Position numbers and translations under genes: made by a program. A stretch of 64,000 nucleotides of DNA from Myxococcota bacterium (GTDB lineage: Bacteria > Myxococcota_A > Polyangia > Polyangiales > Polyangiaceae). Each line of letters begins with the position of its first letter. Positions within the stretch are counted from its first letter, which is position 1. Location of the stretch: contig CAUJEM010000079.1 in the NCBI GenBank assembly GCA_963169915.1, forward strand, positions 1 to 64,000. The letters run 5' to 3'. The notes below the pieces were generated by a model. The model saw only the letters and a program-made list of their open reading frames with translations. It was not told the origin of the DNA and did not search any database. This document shows, one piece after another, positions 56,887 through 64,000 of this stretch.

Positions 56887-58529
56887 CAGAAGCTCCCTCC
56901 AAGGGCAAAGCCACCCGCCGTGCTCCCGAAGGTGGGCGCGAAGCGGAACCCAGGGCTCGTCTTCGGGGCTGGCCGCCGAGCCACCTGCACCCGCGCTGGC
57001 CCTCTCGCGCCGGGTCGGCGCTTCTTCACGTCTTCGAACTCGACCACGCCGGCCAGCTCCACGCTGGACTCCGGGAGCGGGTCCTTGATGAAGTTGTAAG
57101 TGGCGAGGATGCCGAGCACCCCACCCACCGCGAAGCCCACGTCGGCGCTGATGGAGTAGATGGTGCCGCGCAGCAGCCGCTCGTCTTCCTGCTCGAGCAC
57201 GCCCGCCTTACGGTCCGCCTGGAGATCCTCCTCCAGGCGGTTGGACTCCAAGCCGAAATACGTGGCCGCCCCGACGAAGGCCGCGCCGATGATCGCCTGC
57301 GTCCACGCCGTCCCCCGTGGATACTTCGGGATGAGCGTGACCTTGAGCGGCTGCGTCTGGCCACGGGGCACGGTGATGTCGCCCTCGAAGGTCTTACGGC
57401 CGTCCCCGGTGACGGTGAGCCGATGCTTGCCGGAGGTCGCGCGGATCATCAGCGGCGCCTCGCCGCTCTTCCAGCTCCCCACCGGCTTGTCGTCGAGCCG
57501 CACCTGCACGTCCGGCGCGTTCGACTCGAGCCGCAAGAACCCGTAGCCCACGCGCACGAGGTTGACGGTGATCGTCTTCTGCTCACCCTGCTTGAGCGTC
57601 ACCTTGGTGCGCAGCGGCTCGAAGCCGGGCGCCTCCACCAGGATCTTGCGGGTGCCCGAGGGGACTAGCGCGCCGTAGGGCGTGGTGCCCCACTCTGGCC
57701 GGGCCTTCTTCTCGTCGTCCAGGTACACGTAGGCGCCACGCACGTTGGCGGCGACGCGCAAGAAGGCCATGAAGGCGCCCTGGGAGAGGTTGGCCTTGAA
57801 CTGGTAGACGCGGCCGGACTGCACGTCCATGTCGGTCTCGCTCAGGTTGAAATCGCGGAATTTCTCGATGACCACGTGATAGCTGCCCACGGCCAAGGTG
57901 AGGTTGGCCGGCGCCACGCCGCTCTGCACCTCACGCCAGCCAGGGTTGTCCGCGCCAGTCTTGAAGGGCGCCGCGGTCGGGGTCGCCCGCTGGTAGATAC
58001 GAAACGGCGCGCCGGGGGGATCCGTCTCCACCATCACGAGCGACTTCATGACGGAGGGCTCGTCCTGGACGTCGACCACCGGGGGTGCGACGACGCCCCC
58101 TTCGGGCACCGCCCCGTCGGGAGCGCCACCGTCGACGCCGCCGTCCCCAGGGGGCGCGGCCGCCGCGACGGCCGCCTCGATGCGCTGGATGCGCTCGCGC
58201 ACCTTGTCCGCGTCGGGCGCCGAGGGATCCACCTTCAGGTACTCTCGGAAGCGCTCGAGCGCGCGCTCGTTCACGCCTAGCTTCTGGTAGCAGACGCCGG
58301 CGTTGAAGAGGAAGGCAGAGTAGGGGTGGTCACGGTAGCCGGACTCGAATTCCTGGGCCGCCGCCTCGTACTGCTTGGCGATGAACAGCTCTTGCCCTCG
58401 CTCCATCCGCTGACGGATGAGATCGAGCTTCGAGCCGGCCTGCTGGGCGAGGGCGGGCGCCGCCGAACCAAGAAACAGGGCCAAGGCGCAGAGTAGCGCC
58501 TTGAGCCGATAAGCGAGCGAAGTGGTCAC
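56886..58529 (-). CDS. TPR/PEGA envelope protein with two membrane segments
   Basis: The protein is 547 aa from a GTG with GGAAGG 8 nt upstream. A signal peptide (ends APALA-Q) is followed by TPR-like helices (~35-105, QYEAAAQEFESGYRDHPYS) and a Gly/Asp-rich linker. Tandem PEGA-type beta units follow (GFEPLRTKVTLKQGEQKTI, LDDKPVGSWKSGEAPLMI). Two hydrophobic segments near residues 410-430 and 460-480 and a basic stretch follow. The final segment is FRFAPTFGSTAGGFALGGSF, ending in Phe. The ending matches that of the divergent gene. Heads the six-gene operon. Confidence 0.85.
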   Translation of the reverse strand: MTTSLAYRLKALLCALALFLGSAAPALAQQAGSKLDLIRQRMERGQELFIAKQYEAAAQEFESGYRDHPYSAFLFNAGVCYQKLGVNERALERFREYLKVDPSAPDADKVRERIQRIEAAVAAAAPPGDGGVDGGAPDGAVPEGGVVAPPVVDVQDEPSVMKSLVMVETDPPGAPFRIYQRATPTAAPFKTGADNPGWREVQSGVAPANLTLAVGSYHVVIEKFRDFNLSETDMDVQSGRVYQFKANLSQGAFMAFLRVAANVRGAYVYLDDEKKARPEWGTTPYGALVPSGTRKILVEAPGFEPLRTKVTLKQGEQKTITVNLVRVGYGFLRLESNAPDVQVRLDDKPVGSWKSGEAPLMIRATSGKHRLTVTGDGRKTFEGDITVPRGQTQPLKVTLIPKYPRGTAWTQAIIGAAFVGAATYFGLESNRLEEDLQADRKAGVLEQEDERLLRGTIYSISADVGFAVGGVLGILATYNFIKDPLPESSVELAGVVEFEDVKKRRPGARGPARVQVARRPAPKTSPGFRFAPTFGSTAGGFALGGSF

Positions 58530-58609
58530 GGCCGGAGCCTTCCACAGAGCAGGCGCCTGGCACAAGCCACCACCGCACCGCAAGCAATTCCGCCGTGGCT
58601 GAAACCCAA

Positions 58610-58619
58610 GGGGGGGGGG
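58610..58619. repeat. Ten-base G homopolymer in a divergent promoter region
   Basis: Ten consecutive G residues lie between the divergent TPR/PEGA and TPR genes. Length changes by slippage could vary promoter geometry for either gene. Confidence 0.45.
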
Positions 58620-58633
58620 CGGGAGGTCGCGGC

Positions 58634-58661
58634 TTGCGTTCCGCGAGCGTCGGCGTATTTG
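58634..58661 (+). promoter_or_regulatory. Putative promoter of the divergent TPR gene
   Basis: TTGCGT (58634-58639), a 16-bp spacer and TATTTG (58656-58661) lie about 46 bp before the ATG. The A/T-richer patch downstream fits an initiation region. Confidence 0.5.
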
Positions 58662-58707
58662 TCCGGCGGCCACGGCTGGTGATGTGATAAGCGAAGGCAA
58701 AATCGTT

Positions 58708-59595
58708 ATGCTCCGACGCGGTCTTCAGTCCCTCCTTCTGGCTAGCGGCGCTCCCCTCCTGGCGGCTACCGCCTGGGCGGCACCGCCCAGCGCCACTCCT
58801 TACGCTCCCTGCACCACGCAGGCGTCGGAGTCCGACGTGGCCGCGGCGAAGGGCGCGTTTCAAGCCGGACAGGTCTCGTTCAACGAAGGCGACTACGCGC
58901 GCGCCATCACGTACTGGGAGGACGCCTTTCGGCGTGATTGCTCGGCCACCACGCTCCTGAAGAACCTGGCGCGCGCCTATGAGTCGGCCGGCAACAAGGC
59001 GCAGGCGGTCGTCGCGCTCGAGACCTATCTCGAGCGCACCCCGAACGCGCCCGACAAGGACCAGCTCGAGCGACGCATCGACGTGCTGAAGCGGCAGCTC
59101 GCCGAGGCCGAACCCACCGCCACCCCTGGGCCGGATCAACCCGGCCCCGGAGGCACCACCTCGGGTCCCGACGCGACCACCCCGTCCGCTCCGGAGGAGC
59201 CCTCCACCACGAGCGGCGGGCGGCCTCTCTGGCCGCTGTACGTCGCGGGTGGCGGCTTGGTCCTCGGCGGCGTAGGGCTCGCCGTCTTTCTCCCCGCACA
59301 GTCGGACGTCAACGACGTCCTGGACAAGTGCCCGGATTTCGTCTGCCCGGACAACGTCACCAACGCCGCCAGCCTCAAGAAGAAGGGCAACGACGCCCTC
59401 TCCACCCGCAACATCGGGACCGGGCTGATGGTCGGCGGTGGGCTGGTGATGGCGGGCGGCTTGGTGTGGTACTTCCTTCAGCCCGTGGAGGCGCCGGCCA
59501 CGGCGAGCGGTCAGCGGGCGCCCCGCCTGCGGACCGCCTTTGCGCCCGTCGTCTCGCCGCAGTTCAGCGGTTGGACGCTGAGCGGCACCTTCTAG
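58708..59595 (+). CDS. TPR envelope protein sharing a C-terminal motif with its divergent neighbour
   Basis: The protein is 295 aa. A signal peptide (ends WAAPP) is followed by TPR repeats (~38-130: GQVSFNEGDYARAITYWEDAF, NLARAYESAGNKAQAVVALE). A Pro/Gly/Thr linker, then two hydrophobic helices flank a Cys-containing loop (CPDFVC). The final stretch AFAPVVSPQFSGWTLSGTF ends in Phe, closely like the end of the TPR/PEGA protein. ATG 58708 was chosen with GAAGG upstream; a GTG at 58684 is the alternative. Probably an outer-membrane-associated partner. Confidence 0.8.
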   Translation: MLRRGLQSLLLASGAPLLAATAWAAPPSATPYAPCTTQASESDVAAAKGAFQAGQVSFNEGDYARAITYWEDAFRRDCSATTLLKNLARAYESAGNKAQAVVALETYLERTPNAPDKDQLERRIDVLKRQLAEAEPTATPGPDQPGPGGTTSGPDATTPSAPEEPSTTSGGRPLWPLYVAGGGLVLGGVGLAVFLPAQSDVNDVLDKCPDFVCPDNVTNAASLKKKGNDALSTRNIGTGLMVGGGLVMAGGLVWYFLQPVEAPATASGQRAPRLRTAFAPVVSPQFSGWTLSGTF

Positions 59596-59611
59596 CGCCG
59601 CGCCCCCACGC

Positions 59612-59872
59612 TCAGTCTCCGGTGGGCGCGGCCGGCGCTGGACGCCGAGGCGTGGTGCGGCCCCAGGTCGGTAGCGCGGGCGGCGCGTCGTCGATCACGG
59701 GGAGCTCCTCCGAGGCGCGCGCGGGCAGGGCGCTGGGAATTGCCCGAGCGACGGGCGGCGTGAAGACGGGCTCGAGGGGCGGTGGGGTCTCGCTGGCCGA
59801 GCCACCGCACGCGCCGAGGAGCGCCACGCCCACTCCGAGCAGCAGAGACCATGGCAAGAGCTGAGCGCGCAC
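59612..59872 (-). CDS. Small Pro-rich lipoprotein
   Basis: The protein is 86 aa with lipobox LGAC (Cys22), then a Ser/Pro/Ala/Arg-rich stretch with no globular domain. Probably an envelope spacer or entericidin-like small lipoprotein. Convergent with the TPR gene, 16 bp apart. Confidence rests on the clean lipobox and strand-consistent spacing. Confidence 0.55.
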   Translation of the reverse strand: MRAQLLPWSLLLGVGVALLGACGGSASETPPPLEPVFTPPVARAIPSALPARASEELPVIDDAPPALPTWGRTTPRRPAPAAPTGD

Positions 59873-59984
59873 GCGCCAGCTCTAGGCGCACCGCGCGGTC
59901 GCCGCAAGCGGGGCGTGCGCTGGCTCGCGAGCCTGGGCACACGGCGCCCAGCCTGGAGCGCCCCGTGGCGGCGGGAGCTCCTCA

Positions 59985-60013
59985 TCGACGACGTGGCGCG
60001 GCGCGCCTAGAGT
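59985..60013 (+). promoter_or_regulatory. Putative promoter of ruvA
   Basis: TCGACG (59985-59990), a 17-bp spacer and TAGAGT (60008-60013) lie 9 bp before the ATG at 60023, so the leader is very short or absent. Confidence 0.5.
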
Positions 60014-60022
60014 CCTCGGCAC

Positions 60023-60625
60023 ATGATCGGCCGGCTCACTGGGACGGTGCTCCACGAAGATCTGGACGGCAGCGTGCTGCTCGACGTCCGTGGCGTAGGC
60101 TACGAGCTGCTCGTGCCTCTGGGCGCGCTCGGACGCGCCACGGCCTCCGGGGCCGGGGAGGAGCTCATCCTCTACGTGCACACCCACGTCCGGGAAGACG
60201 CCCTCGAGCTGTTCGGCTTCGCCTCGGAGCTGGAGCGGCGCGTCTTTCGGCTGCTGCTGTCGGTCCCCAACGTCGGGCCGAAGACGGCGCTGGGCGTGAT
60301 GGGCGCCATGAGCCCGAGCGAGCTGCTCGGCGCCGTCCAGCAGCGCGACATGACGCGCCTCGGTCAGGTGCCGGGGATTGGGAAGAAGACCGCCGAGCGC
60401 CTAGTCCTGGAGCTGAAGGACAAGCTGGCTCGCCTGACGTCACTGCCCGCCGCGAGCCCCGCTGCCCCTCAGCACGCCAAGGGCGAGCGCCTCATGGCGG
60501 CGCTGGTCGGCATGGGCTACCGTCCGGTCCAAGCTGAGCGGGCCGTCAAGGCGCTCGCCTCCGAGCTCGACACGCTCGGGCTCGAGGCGCTCCTGAAAGA
60601 GGCGCTGCGCGTCCTCGCTTCGTGA
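60023..60625 (+). CDS. ruvA: Holliday junction branch migration protein RuvA
   Basis: The protein is 200 aa. OB-fold domain I (MIGRLTGTVL, DVRGVGYELLVP) is followed by two helix-hairpin-helix motifs (VPNVGPKTALGVMGA and VPGIGKKTAERLVLELKDKL) and a C-terminal three-helix domain that contacts RuvB (LVGMGYRPVQAERAVKAL). It tetramerises on Holliday junctions and directs RuvB. ruvC and ruvB are not in the window. Confidence 0.96.
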   Translation: MIGRLTGTVLHEDLDGSVLLDVRGVGYELLVPLGALGRATASGAGEELILYVHTHVREDALELFGFASELERRVFRLLLSVPNVGPKTALGVMGAMSPSELLGAVQQRDMTRLGQVPGIGKKTAERLVLELKDKLARLTSLPAASPAAPQHAKGERLMAALVGMGYRPVQAERAVKALASELDTLGLEALLKEALRVLAS

Positions 60626-60728
60626 CGCTTGACCGGGTGGAGTGACCGTAGATAATCGCGCAGTTACAGTGTTCGTCGCGCCCCGGCGCGCGGGCAGCCA
60701 GCATCAGCGAGCCAGCGAGGAGGAGTCA

Positions 60729-61793
60729 GTGATTACCTGTACCAAGTGCAGCAAGGACAACCAGGACCACTACAAGTTCTGCCTGGGCTGCGGTGCCGAG
60801 CTGCCTCGCGGGAACGCACCCAAGCCCTTCACGGCGGCCACGCCTCCGCAAGGTGTCCCCGCCGTGGTAGCGCCTGCGCCGGCGGCGGCACAGGCGCCTG
60901 CACCGCCGCCAGCGCCTGCACCAGTGCCGGCGCCTCCTGCTAGCGCCGCCCAGCTCGCGCCGGTCGCGCAAGCGCCGCGCCCTGCAGCGACACCGGCCGC
61001 TGCGCCCGTCGCCACGCCCGCTGCCGCCGGCCCCGTCACCTGTCCTCAGTGCGGACACTCGAACCCCACGAGCAACCGCTTCTGCGCGGCGTGTGGCTAC
61101 AGCATGGCCAGCATCGCGCCGGCGCCCGCGGCGCCGCCCGCGGCGACCAGCGGCGGCCTCGAGGGCGTCACCCTCACGGCGCTGCGCGCCGATGGAACGG
61201 AGGCCGGTCATCACCCGCTCGCTGGTGCCTCCGCCACCGTGGGGCGTGACACCGGCTCCATCTTCGCCGGTGACAGCTACCTCTCACCCCGTCACGCCAC
61301 GCTCCGTCGCGCGGGCGCACAGGTCTTCGTCAAAGACGAGGGCTCGCTCAACGGCGTGTACATCAAGCTCCAGCCCAACGTCCCCTGGCCGCTTCAGTAC
61401 GGCGACATCTTCCGCATCGGCCAAGAGATCATCCGCTTCGAACAGCTCGTCAACGCGCCGCCCTCCCCCGATGGGGTGGAGCGCTTCGGGAGCCCCGCCA
61501 AGGGCTACATCGGGCGGCTCGCCCTGGTGATCGGGCGGGACACGACCGGCAACGCCTTCCCCATCCCGGAGCGCGGCGTTCACTGTGGTCGCGAGCGAGG
61601 GGACATCCTCTTCTCGGAAGACGGCTACGTCTCCGGTCTGCACTGTCGGATCGGCAAGGGAGACGACGGCAACGTCTACCTCACGGACGTCGGCAGCTCG
61701 AACGGCACCTTCGCACGCCTCTCGGCGGAGCACCTCGTCGCGCCCCACGACATCCTGCTCATGGGGCAGCAGCTCTTCCGCGTGGACTACTGA
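60729..61793 (+). CDS. Double zinc-ribbon / double FHA-domain protein
   Basis: The protein is 354 aa from a GTG with AGGAGG 5 nt upstream. The first zinc ribbon CTKCSKDNQDHYKFCLGCG is at residues ~4-22. A Pro/Ala linker leads to the second ribbon CPQCGHSNPTSNRFCAACG (~100-120). FHA domain 1 has VGRDTGSI and SLNGVYI; FHA domain 2 has CGRERGDIL, SGLHCRI and GSSNGTF. FHA domains bind phospho-Thr, pointing to a Ser/Thr-kinase signalling adaptor. It lies about 100 bp after ruvA. Confidence 0.88.
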   Translation: MITCTKCSKDNQDHYKFCLGCGAELPRGNAPKPFTAATPPQGVPAVVAPAPAAAQAPAPPPAPAPVPAPPASAAQLAPVAQAPRPAATPAAAPVATPAAAGPVTCPQCGHSNPTSNRFCAACGYSMASIAPAPAAPPAATSGGLEGVTLTALRADGTEAGHHPLAGASATVGRDTGSIFAGDSYLSPRHATLRRAGAQVFVKDEGSLNGVYIKLQPNVPWPLQYGDIFRIGQEIIRFEQLVNAPPSPDGVERFGSPAKGYIGRLALVIGRDTTGNAFPIPERGVHCGRERGDILFSEDGYVSGLHCRIGKGDDGNVYLTDVGSSNGTFARLSAEHLVAPHDILLMGQQLFRVDY

Positions 61794-61864
61794 GTCCACG
61801 TCATGCTCCACGCCCCGGCAACGCACCTGGGGGCAACCCTCGACCCCTCGCAGAGCAGCTCCGC

Positions 61865-62266
61865 ATGACGACTCCGAAGACCATCCGCGTCGTGGCCGCC
61901 GTCATCGAGCGCGACGGACGCTACCTCATCACGCAGCGCCGCCCGAGCGCCGTGCTCCCGCTGCTCTGGGAGTTCCCCGGGGGCAAGGTCGAGGCCGGAG
62001 AGACGGACGCCGAGGCGCTGAAGCGTGAGGTCATGCACCGGCTGGGCGTGAGCGTCCAGCCGGGGCGCATCATCAGCTTCGTGAGCCACCCCTACGAGCA
62101 CTACGCGGTAGACCTGTACCTCTATGAGTGCACGCTCGCGGTGGGGGCGGAGCCCGTGGCGCGCAACGTGAGCGCCTTCGCGTGGGTGTCCAGCGCTCAG
62201 TTCGAGCAGTACTCCTTCACCCCCGCGGACGAGCGCTCCATGAGCCGCCTGCTCGGGCTCGACTGA
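61865..62266 (+). CDS. Nudix-fold protein (MutT-like) with degenerate Nudix box
   Basis: The protein is 133 aa. VVAAVIERDGRYLITQRRP and LWEFPGGKVEAGET are MutT-like. The box continues AEALKREVMHRLGV, where active Nudix hydrolases have REUxEExGU. The two Glu that bind catalytic magnesium are His and Arg here. It may have lost hydrolase activity or act as a ligand sensor. It sits between the FHA gene and the ComF-like gene. Confidence 0.8.
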   Translation: MTTPKTIRVVAAVIERDGRYLITQRRPSAVLPLLWEFPGGKVEAGETDAEALKREVMHRLGVSVQPGRIISFVSHPYEHYAVDLYLYECTLAVGAEPVARNVSAFAWVSSAQFEQYSFTPADERSMSRLLGLD

Positions 62267-62368
62267 GGCGCGCGCTGGCCTCGACGTCCTGCCGACGCGC
62301 AGGGCTCGCCGTGAAGCCGAGGACGAGGCGCGGCAACTGCGCGCCCACGCCGCCCGACGCGGCCACCG

Positions 62369-63025
62369 ATGAACCTGTGGCAGATCCGAGAGGCGCTGCT
62401 GCGCGGGCTCGCGCCCCTCACCTGCGCCGGCTGTGACGCGCCCGTCGAGCGCGGCGCCTTCTGCGCGGCGTGCCTGGACGACATCCCCCCATGCACGCCC
62501 CCACCACGACCGGAGGACGAGCTGCCCGTGCTCGCGGCGCGCGTCTACGCCGGCGCGCTGCGGGAGGCGATCCAGCGGCTCAAGTATGGGCGGCGCCCAG
62601 AGCTCGCGGGGCGCCTCGCGCCGCTGCTCACGGCGCGGCTGGAGACGCCGCTCGAGCAGACGCTGCTCATCCCGGTGCCCGTCCACCCGCGGCGGCTCAC
62701 GGAGCGCGGCTACAACCAAGCCGGGCTGCTCGCCAGCGCCATCCCTCGCGCGCGCGTCGCGCACCACGCGCTCCGGCGAAGGAGCCTGGAGCCGAGCCAA
62801 GTCAACAAACCCGCCGAGGCGCGGCGCAGCCTGGGCGACGCCTTCGTCGCGCACCGCGTGCCTCCGGAGCTGCGCGGTCTGCACGCGCTCTTGGTCGATG
62901 ACGTGTACACCACGGGGAGCACCGCGCGCGCGTGCTGCCGAGCCCTGCGCGCGGAGGGGCTGCACGTCGCGGGGGTGCTCGTCTTGGCTCGCGCGGGGAG
63001 AACAATTCTCCCCATGTCGGGGTAA
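62369..63025 (+). CDS. ComF-family phosphoribosyltransferase
   Basis: The protein is 218 aa. An N-terminal zinc-binding Cys set (CAGCDAP, FCAACL) is followed by KYGRRPELAGRLAPLL, PVPVHPRRLTERGYNQA and the PRPP loop LLVDDVYTTGST. In other bacteria ComF proteins act in DNA uptake during competence, or as amidophosphoribosyltransferases. Competence is not evident from the window. Confidence 0.88.
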   Translation: MNLWQIREALLRGLAPLTCAGCDAPVERGAFCAACLDDIPPCTPPPRPEDELPVLAARVYAGALREAIQRLKYGRRPELAGRLAPLLTARLETPLEQTLLIPVPVHPRRLTERGYNQAGLLASAIPRARVAHHALRRRSLEPSQVNKPAEARRSLGDAFVAHRVPPELRGLHALLVDDVYTTGSTARACCRALRAEGLHVAGVLVLARAGRTILPMSG

Positions 63026-63059
63026 ATCGCGAGATACTCACGGCTAGGGCCAACACCTG

Positions 63060-64000
63060 ATGACGGCGAGCGCTTGGAGATGGGTCGGGGCCGACGGCAC
63101 GCAGCACGTCGCGGAGCGCGCCACGCTCGAGGCACGGCTGCGCGCTGGAGACCTGCCTCCCCACACCTTGGTGTGGCAGCCAGGCTGGGCGGAGTGGGTG
63201 CCCGCGCAGGCCGTCGCCGAGCTCTCGGTGGCACTCGCCCCACAGCACCGACGACCACCTCGGCTCATCCGCCGCGGCCCGCTCGACGCCCCAGCGCCTC
63301 CCCCAGCGCTGGGCGGCGAAGAGCCTCCTCGCCCCGGGCTCCGGCCGCTCGCTCCCCCCAAGCCGCTGGCGCCCCTCGCACGGAGCGCGAGCGCCGCGCC
63401 GCCACCTCCCCGTCCCGTGCCGCCGGCGCGCCCACCCCTCTCCACCCTCGGCGAGGACGAGCTCCCCACCGTCCAGCACACTCTCCGCCCAGCCGGCGCC
63501 GTGCCACCACCACCACAGCGGCTCCCGTCCACGCCCCAGCCACCGCAGGCGCTCAGCACGCCGCTACCCGCCTTCGTCGCTGCGCCGCAGCCCACCGTCC
63601 CCCTCGCCCCACCCGTGCCTCGCTGGTCGGAGCCGCCCGAGGCCGCGGGGGTTACCAGCGCTACGGCGGCGCCCCCCGCGGCAGCGCCGCCGCCACCCAG
63701 CGCAGCGGCGCCCCCCGCGGAGGAGGAGGCCGCAGCGCCCAGGGCCATGGCTCCCAGCGCGAGCGTGCCCCCAGAGGCCGGCGTGCCGCTGCCCATCGTC
63801 GAGCGAGAGCTCGAGCGGCCTGCCCTCGCGCCGCTGCGCTCGGAGCAAGCCACGCTGCCCGGCCTGCCACCACCCGCGAGCCCAGCGCCCACGCCGTGGT
63901 CACCTCCGACCACGACGCCGTCGGCGTCGCGCCCCATCATCCCCTCGCTCACGGAGCCCAGCGTTCCGCGGCCGGCGCTACCTACCCGCCCCGCAGCCCC
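63060..64000 (+). CDS. GYF_2-domain protein with long Pro-rich region (3' end beyond window)
   Basis: An open frame runs from the ATG at 63060 to the right edge (at least 313 codons). Residues ~5-50 form a GYF_2 domain (RWVGADGTQHVA, PPHTLVWQPGWAEWVP). The rest is a very long Pro/Ala/Ser-rich, probably disordered stretch with occasional Glu runs. GYF domains bind Pro-rich peptides. In myxobacteria this domain usually precedes signalling or membrane modules that would lie beyond the window. Confidence 0.75.
   Translation, partial: MTASAWRWVGADGTQHVAERATLEARLRAGDLPPHTLVWQPGWAEWVPAQAVAELSVALAPQHRRPPRLIRRGPLDAPAPPPALGGEEPPRPGLRPLAPPKPLAPLARSASAAPPPPRPVPPARPPLSTLGEDELPTVQHTLRPAGAVPPPPQRLPSTPQPPQALSTPLPAFVAAPQPTVPLAPPVPRWSEPPEAAGVTSATAAPPAAAPPPPSAAAPPAEEEAAAPRAMAPSASVPPEAGVPLPIVERELERPALAPLRSEQATLPGLPPPASPAPTPWSPPTTTPSASRPIIPSLTEPSVPRPALPTRPAA

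Overview
This is an almost fully coding, very GC-rich chromosomal segment from a myxobacterium, most likely of the Polyangiales type (Sorangium/Sandaracinus/Labilithrix-like). That placement is an inference from several signs: strong G/C third-position bias, three proteins ending in MYXO-CTERM-type tails (Cys, transmembrane helix, Arg cluster), twelve predicted lipoproteins (some with Gly/Ala/Ser-rich linkers), PEGA/TPR and FG-GAP surface proteins, DUF4388, GYF_2 and FHA scaffold proteins, and a tandem bactofilin cluster. I count 59 protein genes, two of which run off the window ends. I see no rRNA, tRNA, CRISPR array, IS element, prophage or integrase.

Layout. 1-5.9 kb: surface proteins (a YCF48-like lipoprotein cut by the left edge, a Cys-rich MYXO-CTERM protein, two more lipoproteins) and a fusion of an FMN split-barrel domain to a UbiA prenyltransferase. 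5.9-9.65 kb: a self-contained TetR - HlyD - FtsX-type permease - ATPase efflux operon whose promoter carries a 24-bp palindromic operator. 9.7-18.5 kb: housekeeping (thioredoxin, TrmH-like methyltransferase, three bactofilins, PyrE, RlmI-like methyltransferase, an outer-membrane barrel, aspartokinase plus a shikimate-kinase-like protein, GpmA). 18.6-26.2 kb: a purple-acid-phosphatase-like lipoprotein, a FecCD-type ABC importer without a binding protein, an SDR dehydrogenase and small membrane proteins. 26.3-31 kb: an SbcD-like nuclease translationally coupled to a large SMC-like ATPase. 31-39 kb: GlmS and an F1Fo ATP synthase cluster (b', b, delta, alpha, gamma) lacking beta and epsilon, then FolK. 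39-49 kb: a TatA-like micro-protein, a REC/DUF4388/J-like scaffold protein, ribosomal protein S4, a PHP-domain lipoprotein and two paralogous MYXO-CTERM proteins. 49-59.6 kb: a six-gene minus-strand operon and a divergent TPR gene. 59.6-64 kb: RuvA, a zinc-ribbon/FHA protein, a Nudix-like protein with a degenerate box, a ComF-like phosphoribosyltransferase and a GYF_2 protein cut by the right edge.

The most unusual unit is the operon at 49.1-58.5 kb. A TPR/PEGA envelope protein, an FG-GAP lipoprotein, an NtrC-type sigma54 regulator, an FGE-fold lipoprotein, a propeller-like lipoprotein and a ClpC-like double AAA+ unfoldase are packed with 4-bp, 1-bp or zero-bp junctions. It reads as an envelope-to-transcription-to-proteostasis module, but its function is unknown.

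Several genes share a recognisable housekeeping promoter: a TTGAC-like -35 box, a 16-17 bp spacer and a TAGNNT -10 box, sometimes so close to the start codon that a leaderless transcript is predicted. All family assignments come from reading translated motifs. No database search was possible.
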